Shown piece after piece: positions 52,807 to 61,027 of a stretch of 64,000 nt of DNA (position 1 is its first letter; the number at the start of each line of letters is the position of its first letter). This DNA comes from Fen-671 sp035502515 (GTDB lineage Bacteria > Actinomycetota > Acidimicrobiia > Acidimicrobiales > Palsa-688): assembly GCA_035502515.1 (NCBI GenBank), contig DATJUH010000099.1:1-64000 (forward strand). The letters run 5' to 3'. Position numbers and translations under genes: made by a program. The notes beneath the pieces are model-generated. The model saw only the letters and a list, made by a program, of their open reading frames with translations. It was not told the DNA's origin and ran no database searches.

Positions 52807-54321
52807 GTGATCTTGCTTGCCGGCGTATTGGCCGTGCAAGGAGCCAACGTCGGAAGTGTCGGTGCCCTGGCCCGCCAGTTGGAGAAGGCATTTGGGATCG
52901 GCAACACACAACTCGGCCTTCTCACCACGGTTACCGCTTTGGTTGGGGCTCTGGCCTGCTTGCCGGTCGGCGTCCTGGCTGACCGGTCCAGGCGGGTCAC
53001 GCTCCTGTCATGGGCCGTGACGGGAGGAGCCGTATGCATGGTCGGGTCAGGCCTGGCGCAAGGGTACGTCATGCTGTTGGCGACGCGCTTTGCCCTGGGC
53101 ATCGTCACGGCAGCGTCGGGCCCGATCATCACCTCGCTTACAGGAGACCTGTTCCCTGCCGAGGACCGCTCTCGGATATTCGGCCTGGTCCTGACAGGAG
53201 AATTGGTCGGGACCGGCGTCGGCCTGGTCGTCTCAGCCGAGTTGGGCGCCCTTGTCGGGTGGCGGGTGCCTTTGTTGGTGCTGGCCGTCCCGAACGCGGT
53301 TTTGGCCGTCCTGCTGTGGCGGTTGCTTCCCGAGCCCGCCCGTGGCGGCCAGAGCTGGCTTTACCCGGGAGCCGAAGAGATCAAGTCCGCCGAAGAGGTC
53401 GAGACCGAAGGCCCGACCTCCGCCTTCCCCGCCCATGAGAGCCCTCAGCCCGACGACCTCGTCACGGCCGATGCCGCAGATGTGCGCAAACAGGCTCGGG
53501 AACTGAAGGAAGTCCGGGCCAACAGCAAATTGGTCCTTCGTCAAGATCCGGCCCGCATGTCTCCGCGTGCCGCCGCCTGGTACGTCTTGCGGGTACCCAG
53601 CAACCTGGTATTGATCGCGGCTTCGGCGCTCGGCTACTTCTTCCTGGCCGGGTTACAAGCGTTTGCCGTACTTTTTGCCGAGACCCATTATGGGGTCAGC
53701 CAAACTCTGGTGGTTTTCATCCTGGTGGCCGCCGGCGCCGGGGGCATAGCCGGCACCCTCTACTCCGGTCGTCTGGCGGACAACTTGATCCGCAAGGGTC
53801 GGGCGGACGCCCGCCTGCTGGTCGCCGGCGTGGCCTTTGTGGCCGGGGCCATCGCCTTCCTGCCCGGGCTGGTGAGCGGCAATATCCTGGTGTCACTGCC
53901 TTTTTTTGCTATCGCGGCCGGCTTTGTAGCCGCCCCGGACCCCCCGCTCGATGCCGCTCGCCTCGACGTCGTCCCGTCGGGCCTTTGGGGCCGGGCTGAA
54001 GCGGTACGAACTTTTGCCCGCAACATACTGCAGAGCTTTGCGCCCCTATTGTTCGGATACGTCTCGGCCGTTTTCGGTGGGCCTGCTGCCGGTGCGGCCG
54101 CTTCCACCAACCGGCGCCTCGAAGCTATCGCCGGTCGGGGGCTCGAGTACACGTTCATAGTTATGCTCGTCCCTTTGTTGGCCGCCGGCGTCCTGCTGCT
54201 ACTGACGAGGAAGACCTACCTCGTCGACGTGGCCACTGCAGACGTCTCCGAGCGCGCCGGCAAAGACGCGAAAAGGCCGACGGCTCAGGAAGAACCGTCG
54301 GCCGCCGGGGTGAAGCGCTAG
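52807..54321 (+). CDS. MFS transporter
   Basis: This 504-residue transporter has N-terminal spans with motif A (LPVGVLADRSRRVTLLSW) and GLLTTVTALVGALACLPVGV. A long charged cytoplasmic loop follows span 6 (about residues 190-255, with EVETEGPTSAFPAHESPQP). The second half begins VPSNLVLIAASALGYFFLAG. The pattern fits the spinster-like/general MFS group. The first residues appear to enter span 1 at once, so the start (GTG at 52807) may be too far downstream; upstream in-frame codons are open but lack ATG, GTG or TTG. The substrate is unknown. Confidence 0.85.
   Translation: MILLAGVLAVQGANVGSVGALARQLEKAFGIGNTQLGLLTTVTALVGALACLPVGVLADRSRRVTLLSWAVTGGAVCMVGSGLAQGYVMLLATRFALGIVTAASGPIITSLTGDLFPAEDRSRIFGLVLTGELVGTGVGLVVSAELGALVGWRVPLLVLAVPNAVLAVLLWRLLPEPARGGQSWLYPGAEEIKSAEEVETEGPTSAFPAHESPQPDDLVTADAADVRKQARELKEVRANSKLVLRQDPARMSPRAAAWYVLRVPSNLVLIAASALGYFFLAGLQAFAVLFAETHYGVSQTLVVFILVAAGAGGIAGTLYSGRLADNLIRKGRADARLLVAGVAFVAGAIAFLPGLVSGNILVSLPFFAIAAGFVAAPDPPLDAARLDVVPSGLWGRAEAVRTFARNILQSFAPLLFGYVSAVFGGPAAGAAASTNRRLEAIAGRGLEYTFIVMLVPLLAAGVLLLLTRKTYLVDVATADVSERAGKDAKRPTAQEEPSAAGVKR
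54275..54303. terminator. Hairpin at convergent gene ends
   Basis: GGCCGACGG (54275-54283) and CCGTCGGCC (54295-54303) form a perfect 9-bp stem with an 11-base loop in the last codons of the MFS gene. The MFS stop (54321) and that of the convergent DUF6458 gene (54327) are 5 bases apart, so the hairpin may serve both. There is no strong T tract. Confidence 0.5.
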
Positions 54322-54326
54322 GTGTT

Positions 54327-54599
54327 TTAGAAGGTATCGCGTTGCTGGATGACCCTGTCCTGGCCCCCGTCAGGCAGGTTGCGGACATTTTCGTGCATGG
54401 TCGTCTGCCTGAACGACCCCACGCCGAAAACGATGGCGCCTATAAGAACACAACAAATTCCAACTATTAGCAAGATCACACCAACCGTATTGATGTTTAG
54501 CCCAGTCGTGGTCACGGTGACGGCGTAGTCCAGTATCGCCCCCACGACCACCAGGACGATACCAAGGCCTATTAGGCCTGTACCGGCTCCTTTGTACAT
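54327..54599 (-). CDS. DUF6458 family small membrane protein
   Basis: This 90-residue protein has two membrane spans: LIGLGIVLVVVGAILDYAVT and VGVILLIVGICCVLIGAIVF. They are joined by TTTGLNINTVG, the conserved loop of actinobacterial DUF6458 proteins. A short soluble tail follows. The function is unknown. A stress-type promoter sits upstream (54660-54685), which suggests induction with the general stress response. Confidence 0.85.
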   Translation of the reverse strand: MYKGAGTGLIGLGIVLVVVGAILDYAVTVTTTGLNINTVGVILLIVGICCVLIGAIVFGVGSFRQTTMHENVRNLPDGGQDRVIQQRDTF

Positions 54600-54659
54600 T
54601 TACGTCCTCGCTTAGTTCAGGCGGGCGTCGTCTCGCCCGTCGGGTTTACGCCCGAGCAG

Positions 54660-54685
54660 GTACCCCCCTCATGTCCGGCGTAAAC
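54660..54685 (-). promoter_or_regulatory. SigB/SigH-type promoter of the DUF6458 gene
   Basis: On the minus strand GTTT (54685-54682), 16 bases, then GGGTAC (54665-54660) match the actinobacterial stress-sigma consensus closely. Transcription would begin near 54653, giving a leader of about 54 bases before the ATG at 54599. Confidence 0.6.
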
Positions 54686-54914
54686 ATCTGACGCCGCTCT
54701 GGTCACCCTCGTCGGGCCCGCCCCCGAAGGGCGAACCCCCAGGTCAGATGGGGGGCGGCAGCAGCATGGCCGCGTAATGGCCCGGCGAGGTGAGGAACGG
54801 GCTTACCTTGGGTACAACCGTTGTAAGGGTTCCCGCTCCCCCGGCGGCCGGGCCAGGTGGAAGTCCGGCCGCTGTCGTCACACCATCAGGACACGATCAG
54901 GAAAGGACTGCTCC

Positions 54915-56678
54915 ATGGGCGCTATTGCCTCCGAGGACCTCATTAATCGCTTGGCCGATTGGGGTGTCGATACTGTGTTCGGACTTCCGGGTGATGGCAT
55001 AAACGGTTTGATGGAGGGCCTGCGCCGCTGCTCCGACCGTGTCCAGTTCCTGCTTGTGCAGCACGAAGAAGCGGCTGCTTTCATGGCTTGCGGCTACGCC
55101 AAGGCCACCGGACGGCTCGGTGTTTGCCTGGCCACCTCCGGGCCGGGGGCCGTTCACTTGATGAACGGGCTGTACGACGCCAAATTGGACCACGTCCCGG
55201 TGCTGGCGATTACGGGTATGCAGGAAACGCAGATGCTCGGTACCGGGTACCAGCAAGAAGTAGCCACGGACCGCCTATTTCTCGATGTGGCCGAGTACAA
55301 CCAGGTCGTCATGGTGCCGGCCCAGCTGCCCACTCTGGTAGACATAGCGGTCCGTCACGCCCTTACCCGCCGCGGTGTGGCCCACCTGACCATCCCGAAC
55401 GACGTCCAGATCGCTCCCGCCGGCGAGGCGCCATTTGCCGCCGTCGGCCCAGCCACCAACATATCGACGGCCCCGGTGTACCTGCCCGCTCCCGGCCTCC
55501 CTCGTCAAGAGCACCTCCAGGCCGCCGCCGACGTCTTGAACGCTGGCAACCGCCCGGTGATGCTCGTGGGTGCAGGGGCCCTTCACGCCAGGTCCGAAGT
55601 CCTGGCCTTGGCTGAGGCTCTCGGGAGCCCCGTGGTAAAGACGCTGCCAGGCAAAGCTGTGGTGCCGGACGACCATCCTCTTACTACCGGAGGGATCGGG
55701 CTCCTGGGGACACGGCCCTCCGAAGAAGCGCTCGAGGAATGCGACACCTTGTTTATGGTCGGGACGAACTTCCCTTACACCAAGTTCCTGCCCGCTTCGG
55801 GCCAGGCCCACGTGGTCCAGGTCGAACAGGACCCTGTCCGCGCCGGCAACCGGATCGCCACGGAAGTCCCTCTCGTGGGGGACGCCAAAGAAACGCTGGC
55901 GGCGCTGCTCCCGCTTGTCGGGCGCAGGGAGGACCGGTCGTTCCTCATCGGAGCGCAGGCGTCCATGGTCAAGTGGCGCGAGCGGATGGCGGCTCTCGAA
56001 AGTGCAGACTCCAATCCCATCCAGCCTCAGCGCCTTATGAAGGCGGTGGACCGGGCCGCGGCCGACGACGCCGTGCTGACCTGCGACTCGGGCACGATCG
56101 CCACCTGGGCGGCCAGAGATTTCGACATCAAAGGCAGCCGCCAATTTTACTTGTCGGGCAACCTGGCCACCATGGCCCCGGGGTTGCCCTATGCCATCGG
56201 GATGCAGCATGGCTTCCCGGGCCGACAGGTAATTGCGTTTGTCGGTGATGGGGGCTTTGCCATGTTGATGGCCGAACTGGCTACCGCGGCCCGGTACCAC
56301 CTGCCCATCAAGGTGGTTATTTGCAACAACGCCGAGTTGGGCCAGATCCAGTGGGAACAGATGGTGCTCGGGTACCCCGAGTTCGGAGTCCGGTTCCAGC
56401 GCCGGAACGATTTTGCCCCGTGGGCGGCGTCGTGCGGCTTCCTGGCCAAAAGAGTCGACGACGTCGGCGAACTGGACACCTCCATAAAAGACGCCCTCAA
56501 CCATGACGGCCCGGCGCTCCTGGATGTGACGGTCAACGCTGACGAGCCCCCGATGCCGGGCAAGGTGACGTACGAACAGGCCAAGAAATTTGCCAAAGCC
56601 TTTCTTTCCGGACAGCCACGCAAGGCCACCATCGCCACCACCTTGTTCAAGGACAAAATTCGGGAACTGCGCGCATGA
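54915..56678 (+). CDS. Thiamine diphosphate enzyme, pyruvate oxidase/acetolactate synthase-like
   Basis: This 587-residue ThDP enzyme has the catalytic Glu51 in LLVQHEEAAAFMACGYAKAT, a central domain (NRPVMLVGAGALHARSEVLA) and the ThDP/Mg motif FVGDGGFAMLMAEL ... VVICNN. The N-terminal VFGLPGDGINGLMEGL favours the pyruvate oxidase/pyruvate:quinone dehydrogenase subgroup over true acetolactate synthase. The ATG at 54915 follows GAAAGGA; a 46-codon upstream extension is unsupported. Its stop overlaps the next gene, a FAD/Fe-S dehydrogenase, so both should work together, perhaps lactate to pyruvate to acetate. Confidence 0.87.
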   Translation: MGAIASEDLINRLADWGVDTVFGLPGDGINGLMEGLRRCSDRVQFLLVQHEEAAAFMACGYAKATGRLGVCLATSGPGAVHLMNGLYDAKLDHVPVLAITGMQETQMLGTGYQQEVATDRLFLDVAEYNQVVMVPAQLPTLVDIAVRHALTRRGVAHLTIPNDVQIAPAGEAPFAAVGPATNISTAPVYLPAPGLPRQEHLQAAADVLNAGNRPVMLVGAGALHARSEVLALAEALGSPVVKTLPGKAVVPDDHPLTTGGIGLLGTRPSEEALEECDTLFMVGTNFPYTKFLPASGQAHVVQVEQDPVRAGNRIATEVPLVGDAKETLAALLPLVGRREDRSFLIGAQASMVKWRERMAALESADSNPIQPQRLMKAVDRAAADDAVLTCDSGTIATWAARDFDIKGSRQFYLSGNLATMAPGLPYAIGMQHGFPGRQVIAFVGDGGFAMLMAELATAARYHLPIKVVICNNAELGQIQWEQMVLGYPEFGVRFQRRNDFAPWAASCGFLAKRVDDVGELDTSIKDALNHDGPALLDVTVNADEPPMPGKVTYEQAKKFAKAFLSGQPRKATIATTLFKDKIRELRA

Positions 56679-59600
56679 CAACAGTGGAACTGCCGGCACC
56701 CGTTGTAAAAAGGCCGGACACCGCCGGCGCCATCGACGTTGCCGCGCTGGCCGCCGGCCTCGAAGAAGCCGTCCTCGGTGAGGTGCGTTTCGACATTGGT
56801 AGCCGGGCGGCGTATTCAACCGACGCTTCGAACTTCCGCCAGGTACCGATCGGGGTTGTCGTGCCCCGGAGCGTCGATGATGCCGTGGCCGCCATCGCCG
56901 TTTGCCGCGGCCATGGCGCACCCGTCGTCTCCCGTGGAGGAGGGACGAGTTTGGCCGGCCAATGCACGAACACTGCGGTGGTGATCGATTGGAGCAAGTA
57001 TTGCAACCAATTAGTGTCCGTCGACCCCGCCGGACGCCGTTGCGTCATCCAGCCGGGCATCGTCCTCGACGAGCTCAACCGCCAGCTGGCTCCTCATGGC
57101 CTTCGTTACGGCCCGGAACCGGCCACTCACCTCAACTGCACATTGGGGGGGATGATCGGCAATAACTCTTGCGGGGCGACGGCGCAAAGTTACGGCAAGG
57201 TCGTCGACAACACGACGCGCCTCGAAGTCCTCTGCTATGACGGTACCCGTTTTTGGTGCGGCGCCACCGGCGAGGAAGAGTTCCAGGCGGTGGTGGACGG
57301 CGGTGGCCGTCAGGCTGTTATTTACCAGCAATTGAGGCAGCTGGCCACCCGCTACGGGGACGAGGTGCGACGACGCTACCCGGAGATACCGCGGCGGGTC
57401 TCGGGTTACAACCTCGACTCGCTATTGCCGGAAAAGGGTTTCAACGTCGCCGCCGCACTGGTCGGCAGCGAGTCGACCCTGGTGACAGTCCTGCACGCCG
57501 AACTCCAACTCGTGCCGGTGGTGAAAGCGCGGGCACTGGTCGTCCTCGGCTACCCGGACGTGGCCAGCGCCGCTGACGCGGTAACTGCCATATTGCCCCA
57601 CGAGCCACTCGCCCTCGAGGGTCTCGACAACCGGCTTATCAAAGACGAGCGCATAAAACATATCCACCCTGAAGCACTGCGAGACCTGCCCGAAGGGCAC
57701 GGCTGGCTTCTGGTGCAATTCGGAGGCAATGACCAACGCGACGCCGATGCCAAGGCCCACGCCATGCTCGACGCCATGAGGGACACCGAGCACAGCCCGA
57801 GGGCGTACTTCTTCGACGACCCGGCCCAGGAAGACGAATTGTGGCAACTTCGCGAGGCCGGTCTCGGCGCTACTGCGCATATCCCCAAGCACCGTGATAC
57901 CTGGGAGGGGTGGGAAGACTCGGCCGTACATCCCGACGGGCTGGGCGCCTACCTGCGCGACCTGGAGAAGCTCTACGAAGAGTTCGGCTATGCCGATGAA
58001 ACTATGCCGGCTCTGTATGGGCATTTCGGGCAAGGCTGCGTGCACACCCGCATCCCGTTCGATCTTTACACCGACGAAGGTGTGGCCAAGTACCGGCGCT
58101 TCCTCGACCGCGCCGCCGACCTCGTGGTCCACCACGGGGGATCGCTATCGGGCGAGCATGGTGACGGTCAGGCTCGTGCGGTGCTCCTCGAGAAGATGTT
58201 CGGCGAGCAACTGTCCGAAGCGTTTGGCCAATTCAAGGCCATCTTCGACCCCGATGACCGCATGAACCCGGGGAAAGTGGTCGCCCCCTTTGCTCCCGAC
58301 GAAAACCTGCGCCTCGGTGGTTCGTGGAAACCCGAAGGTCTCGGCCCGCTGTTCTTCGCCTACCCCGAAGACGGTGGGTCGTTTGCCGCCGCGGCAAGCC
58401 GCTGCGTGGGCGTGGGCAAATGCCGTCAGCACAGCGGCGCAGGGCATCCTAACGGCTCGGTCATGTGCCCTTCGTACCAGGTGACCCTGGAGGAGGAACA
58501 CTCGACTCGGGGCCGGGCCCGGCTGCTGTTCGAGATGCTCAACGGCCACCACGACGGCCCCATCGAGGACCGGTGGCGCTCTGACGCCGTCAGGGATGCT
58601 CTTGACTTGTGCCTCGCCTGTAAGGGGTGCAAGAGCGACTGCCCGGTCAACGTCGACATGGCCACTTATAAAGCCGAGTTCCTGTCGCATTATTGGCAGG
58701 GCCGGGTACGGCCGCGAAACCAATATGTGCTCGGTTGGCTCCCGCTTATGGCCCGGGCAGTGGGGGCGCTGCACATGAGCGCGGTGGTGAACACCCTGAG
58801 CCATGGTCCTGGTTTGAGCCGTTTGGCCACGTTACTGGCCGGCGTCGAAAACCGCGAGCTGCCCCTGTTCGCCCCCCGAACGTTGCAGCAGTGGGCGGCG
58901 AGCCGCGGCCCCTCCCTTCCCTCGGGATTACCGTCGCGGGGCGAAGTGCTGCTGTGGCCGGATACCTTTAGCAACCATTTCCATCCCCACGTCGGTCGCG
59001 CTGCGGTCGAACTGCTCGAGTCGGCGGGCTGGAAGGTGACAGTCCCGGAAACGCCGCTCTGTTGCGGGCTGACCTGGATCTCCACTGGACAATTATCTAT
59101 GGCCCGCCGGGCTCTGCGCCGTACCGCCGGTGCGCTGGCGGACCACGTGGCCCGCGGTGGTCTGGTCGTCGGCCTGGAACCGAGCTGCACTGCCGTTTTC
59201 CGCAGCGATGCGCCGGAATTGCTACCCGACGATGCCACCATAAAGCTGCTGAGCAAGCAGACCGTCACCCTGGCCGAACTTCTCACTGAGCACAGTCCGG
59301 GTTGGCGACCCCCGCAAGTGCCCGAGGCGTACCGGTCGGCCGTAGTGCAGGTCCACTGCCACCAGCATGCTGTCCTCGGCTGGGACGCGGACCGGTCTTT
59401 GCTCGAGTCTGCCGGCGTGAGGGCCGAACGGCTGGCCAGCGGTTGTTGCGGTTTGGCCGGGAACTTCGGTTTCGAACCGGGTCACAAGAAGGTGAGCGAG
59501 GCGTGCGCCGAACAGGTGCTGATGCCACGGCTGCGCCAAACATCGAAGACAACGGCGGTTCTGGCTGATGGGTTCAGTTGCCGCACTCAGGTCCACTTAT

Positions 59601-59809
59601 TGGACAGCGCCAACAGGGAAGCCATGCACCTGGCCGAACTTCTCCATGGAGCACTGATGGGGACGATGCCGAGCCCGGGCGCCGCCCCGGAGACTTCATG
59701 GGCGGAACGACCCGCGCCACCCTTGAGCCGGCCCGAGATGATTGCCGGCGTCGCCGGGGCTATAGCCGCGGGATGGGCGACGTGGCGGCGGCGGCGGCGC
59801 TCTCATTAG
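56675..59809 (+). CDS. Fused FAD-binding and Fe-S oxidoreductase (D-lactate/glycolate dehydrogenase-like)
   Basis: This 1044-residue protein joins a GlcD-type flavin half and a GlcF-type iron-sulfur half. Residues 60-230 are the FAD-binding domain (PVVSRGGGTSLAGQCTNTAV, LGGMIGNNSCGA). The FAD-oxidase C-terminal domain reaches about residue 540 (GHFGQGCVHTR, SLSGEHGDGQAR). Then come Fe-S ligands in CLACKGCKSDCPVNVDMA and heterodisulfide reductase-like CCG motifs (ETPLCCGLTW, SGCCGLAGNFG). A hydrophobic tail (MIAGVAGAIAAGWATW) followed by Arg residues may anchor it to the membrane. It probably oxidises D-lactate or another 2-hydroxy acid and passes electrons to the quinone pool. The ATG overlaps the ThDP-enzyme stop. 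Confidence 0.88.
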   Translation: MTTVELPAPVVKRPDTAGAIDVAALAAGLEEAVLGEVRFDIGSRAAYSTDASNFRQVPIGVVVPRSVDDAVAAIAVCRGHGAPVVSRGGGTSLAGQCTNTAVVIDWSKYCNQLVSVDPAGRRCVIQPGIVLDELNRQLAPHGLRYGPEPATHLNCTLGGMIGNNSCGATAQSYGKVVDNTTRLEVLCYDGTRFWCGATGEEEFQAVVDGGGRQAVIYQQLRQLATRYGDEVRRRYPEIPRRVSGYNLDSLLPEKGFNVAAALVGSESTLVTVLHAELQLVPVVKARALVVLGYPDVASAADAVTAILPHEPLALEGLDNRLIKDERIKHIHPEALRDLPEGHGWLLVQFGGNDQRDADAKAHAMLDAMRDTEHSPRAYFFDDPAQEDELWQLREAGLGATAHIPKHRDTWEGWEDSAVHPDGLGAYLRDLEKLYEEFGYADETMPALYGHFGQGCVHTRIPFDLYTDEGVAKYRRFLDRAADLVVHHGGSLSGEHGDGQARAVLLEKMFGEQLSEAFGQFKAIFDPDDRMNPGKVVAPFAPDENLRLGGSWKPEGLGPLFFAYPEDGGSFAAAASRCVGVGKCRQHSGAGHPNGSVMCPSYQVTLEEEHSTRGRARLLFEMLNGHHDGPIEDRWRSDAVRDALDLCLACKGCKSDCPVNVDMATYKAEFLSHYWQGRVRPRNQYVLGWLPLMARAVGALHMSAVVNTLSHGPGLSRLATLLAGVENRELPLFAPRTLQQWAASRGPSLPSGLPSRGEVLLWPDTFSNHFHPHVGRAAVELLESAGWKVTVPETPLCCGLTWISTGQLSMARRALRRTAGALADHVARGGLVVGLEPSCTAVFRSDAPELLPDDATIKLLSKQTVTLAELLTEHSPGWRPPQVPEAYRSAVVQVHCHQHAVLGWDADRSLLESAGVRAERLASGCCGLAGNFGFEPGHKKVSEACAEQVLMPRLRQTSKTTAVLADGFSCRTQVHLLDSANREAMHLAELLHGALMGTMPSPGAAPETSWAERPAPPLSRPEMIAGVAGAIAAGWATWRRRRRSH

Positions 59810-59841
59810 GCCGGGCCTCACAAAAGGGCCCAGTCGGCAAA

Positions 59842-59899
59842 GCCCGGGCCTCAGAGCCCGGGCCAGGTGCCCGGCAAGGCGCTTTGGCGACGCGCCTTG
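59842..59899 (+). terminator. Tandem hairpins after the FAD/Fe-S gene
   Basis: GCCCGGGC at 59842-59849 and 59856-59863 can pair around a 6-base loop, and CAAGGCGC (59875-59882) pairs with GCGCCTTG (59892-59899) around a 9-base loop. They lie between the FAD/Fe-S stop and the next ribosome site. No T tract follows, so termination is probable but not certain. Confidence 0.45.
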
Positions 59900-59972
59900 T
59901 CGGTGCGCCTGGTCAAACAGGTTTGCCTACTTTGACCATACGAACCTGACGGCAACGAAAGGAGCATGACGA

Positions 59973-61001
59973 GTGGCGCAGCGCCAGATCGTCGTTATCA
60001 CAGGGGCGTCTGCCGGTGTGGGCCGGGCCACGGCCCAGGCTTTTGCTCGAAATGGTTTTGACGTGGCCGTCCTGGCGCGGGGCGAGGCCGGCCTGCACGG
60101 CGCCGCTATCGACGTGAAAGAGGCGGGGGGACGAGCCCTCCCCCTGCGGGTCGATATCAGCAGGTTCGACGAGGTGGATGCGGCTGCCCATCAGGTTGAA
60201 GACGAGCTGGGACCGGTTGACGTCTGGGTCAACGACGCCATGACCACCGTCTTCGCTCCCACCTGGGACGTAAAACCGGCCGATTTCCAACGGGCCATGG
60301 AAGTTACGTTCCTCGGTCAAGTATGGGGCACGATGGCGGCGCTGAAACAGATGCGACCCCGGGACCGGGGCAGCATTGTCAACGTCGGCTCTGCTCTAGC
60401 GTTCATCGGCATCCCTTTACAGTCCGCCTATTGTTCGTCGAAGTTCGCTTGCCGCGGGTTCTTTGAGTCCGTAAGGGCCGAGCTCATCCACGAAGGCAGT
60501 CACGTGCGGTTGAGCATGGTGCACCTGCCGGCAGTGAACACGCCGCAGTTCGACTGGTGCGAGACCACCTTTGACCGTCACCCTCAGCCCGTCCCCCCAA
60601 TTTACGAACCCGAGGTGGCGGCCAGGTTCATCCTCGAGACGGCTTTCGACGGCCGCACCAAAGTGGTCGGTTCGTGGAACAAGGTGCTGGTGTCGGCGGG
60701 CCGCATGTTCCCGGGGCTCGGCAACCAGTACGCCGCCCTGAGCGCCTGGGACGCCCAGTTGACTTCCACTCCGGACAGCTCCAGACGCCCCGTAAACCTT
60801 TACGAACCAGTAGACGCGGAGGCCGACCACGGGGCCCACGGCAGTTTCCACGACCGCGCCGGAGGCTTCTTCGACCCGAGCTTCCTGAAAAGCCTGCCCA
60901 CCACGGGCCGGACATTTGCGCTGGCCATATTGAGGACCGCGTCCGAAAAGACCCGGCAATACATGTCGGCGGCGGCCACTAAGGCCGGTCGGTCAGCATA
61001 G
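59973..61001 (+). CDS. SDR-family oxidoreductase with C-terminal extension
   Basis: This 342-residue protein has a classical SDR core in the first 230 residues: TGASAGVGRATAQAFARNGF, VWVNDAM in place of the usual NNAG, Ser in VNVGSALAFIG, and YCSSKFA (Tyr/Lys). About 110 C-terminal residues extend beyond it and end in a basic helix. This longer SDR type is common in actinobacteria and of unknown substrate. The GTG start follows AAGGAG by 9 bases. The next gene starts 26 bases after its stop. Confidence 0.88.
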   Translation: MAQRQIVVITGASAGVGRATAQAFARNGFDVAVLARGEAGLHGAAIDVKEAGGRALPLRVDISRFDEVDAAAHQVEDELGPVDVWVNDAMTTVFAPTWDVKPADFQRAMEVTFLGQVWGTMAALKQMRPRDRGSIVNVGSALAFIGIPLQSAYCSSKFACRGFFESVRAELIHEGSHVRLSMVHLPAVNTPQFDWCETTFDRHPQPVPPIYEPEVAARFILETAFDGRTKVVGSWNKVLVSAGRMFPGLGNQYAALSAWDAQLTSTPDSSRRPVNLYEPVDAEADHGAHGSFHDRAGGFFDPSFLKSLPTTGRTFALAILRTASEKTRQYMSAAATKAGRSA

Positions 61002-61027
61002 CCAGAGGACGACCTCGAGGGCGGCCA

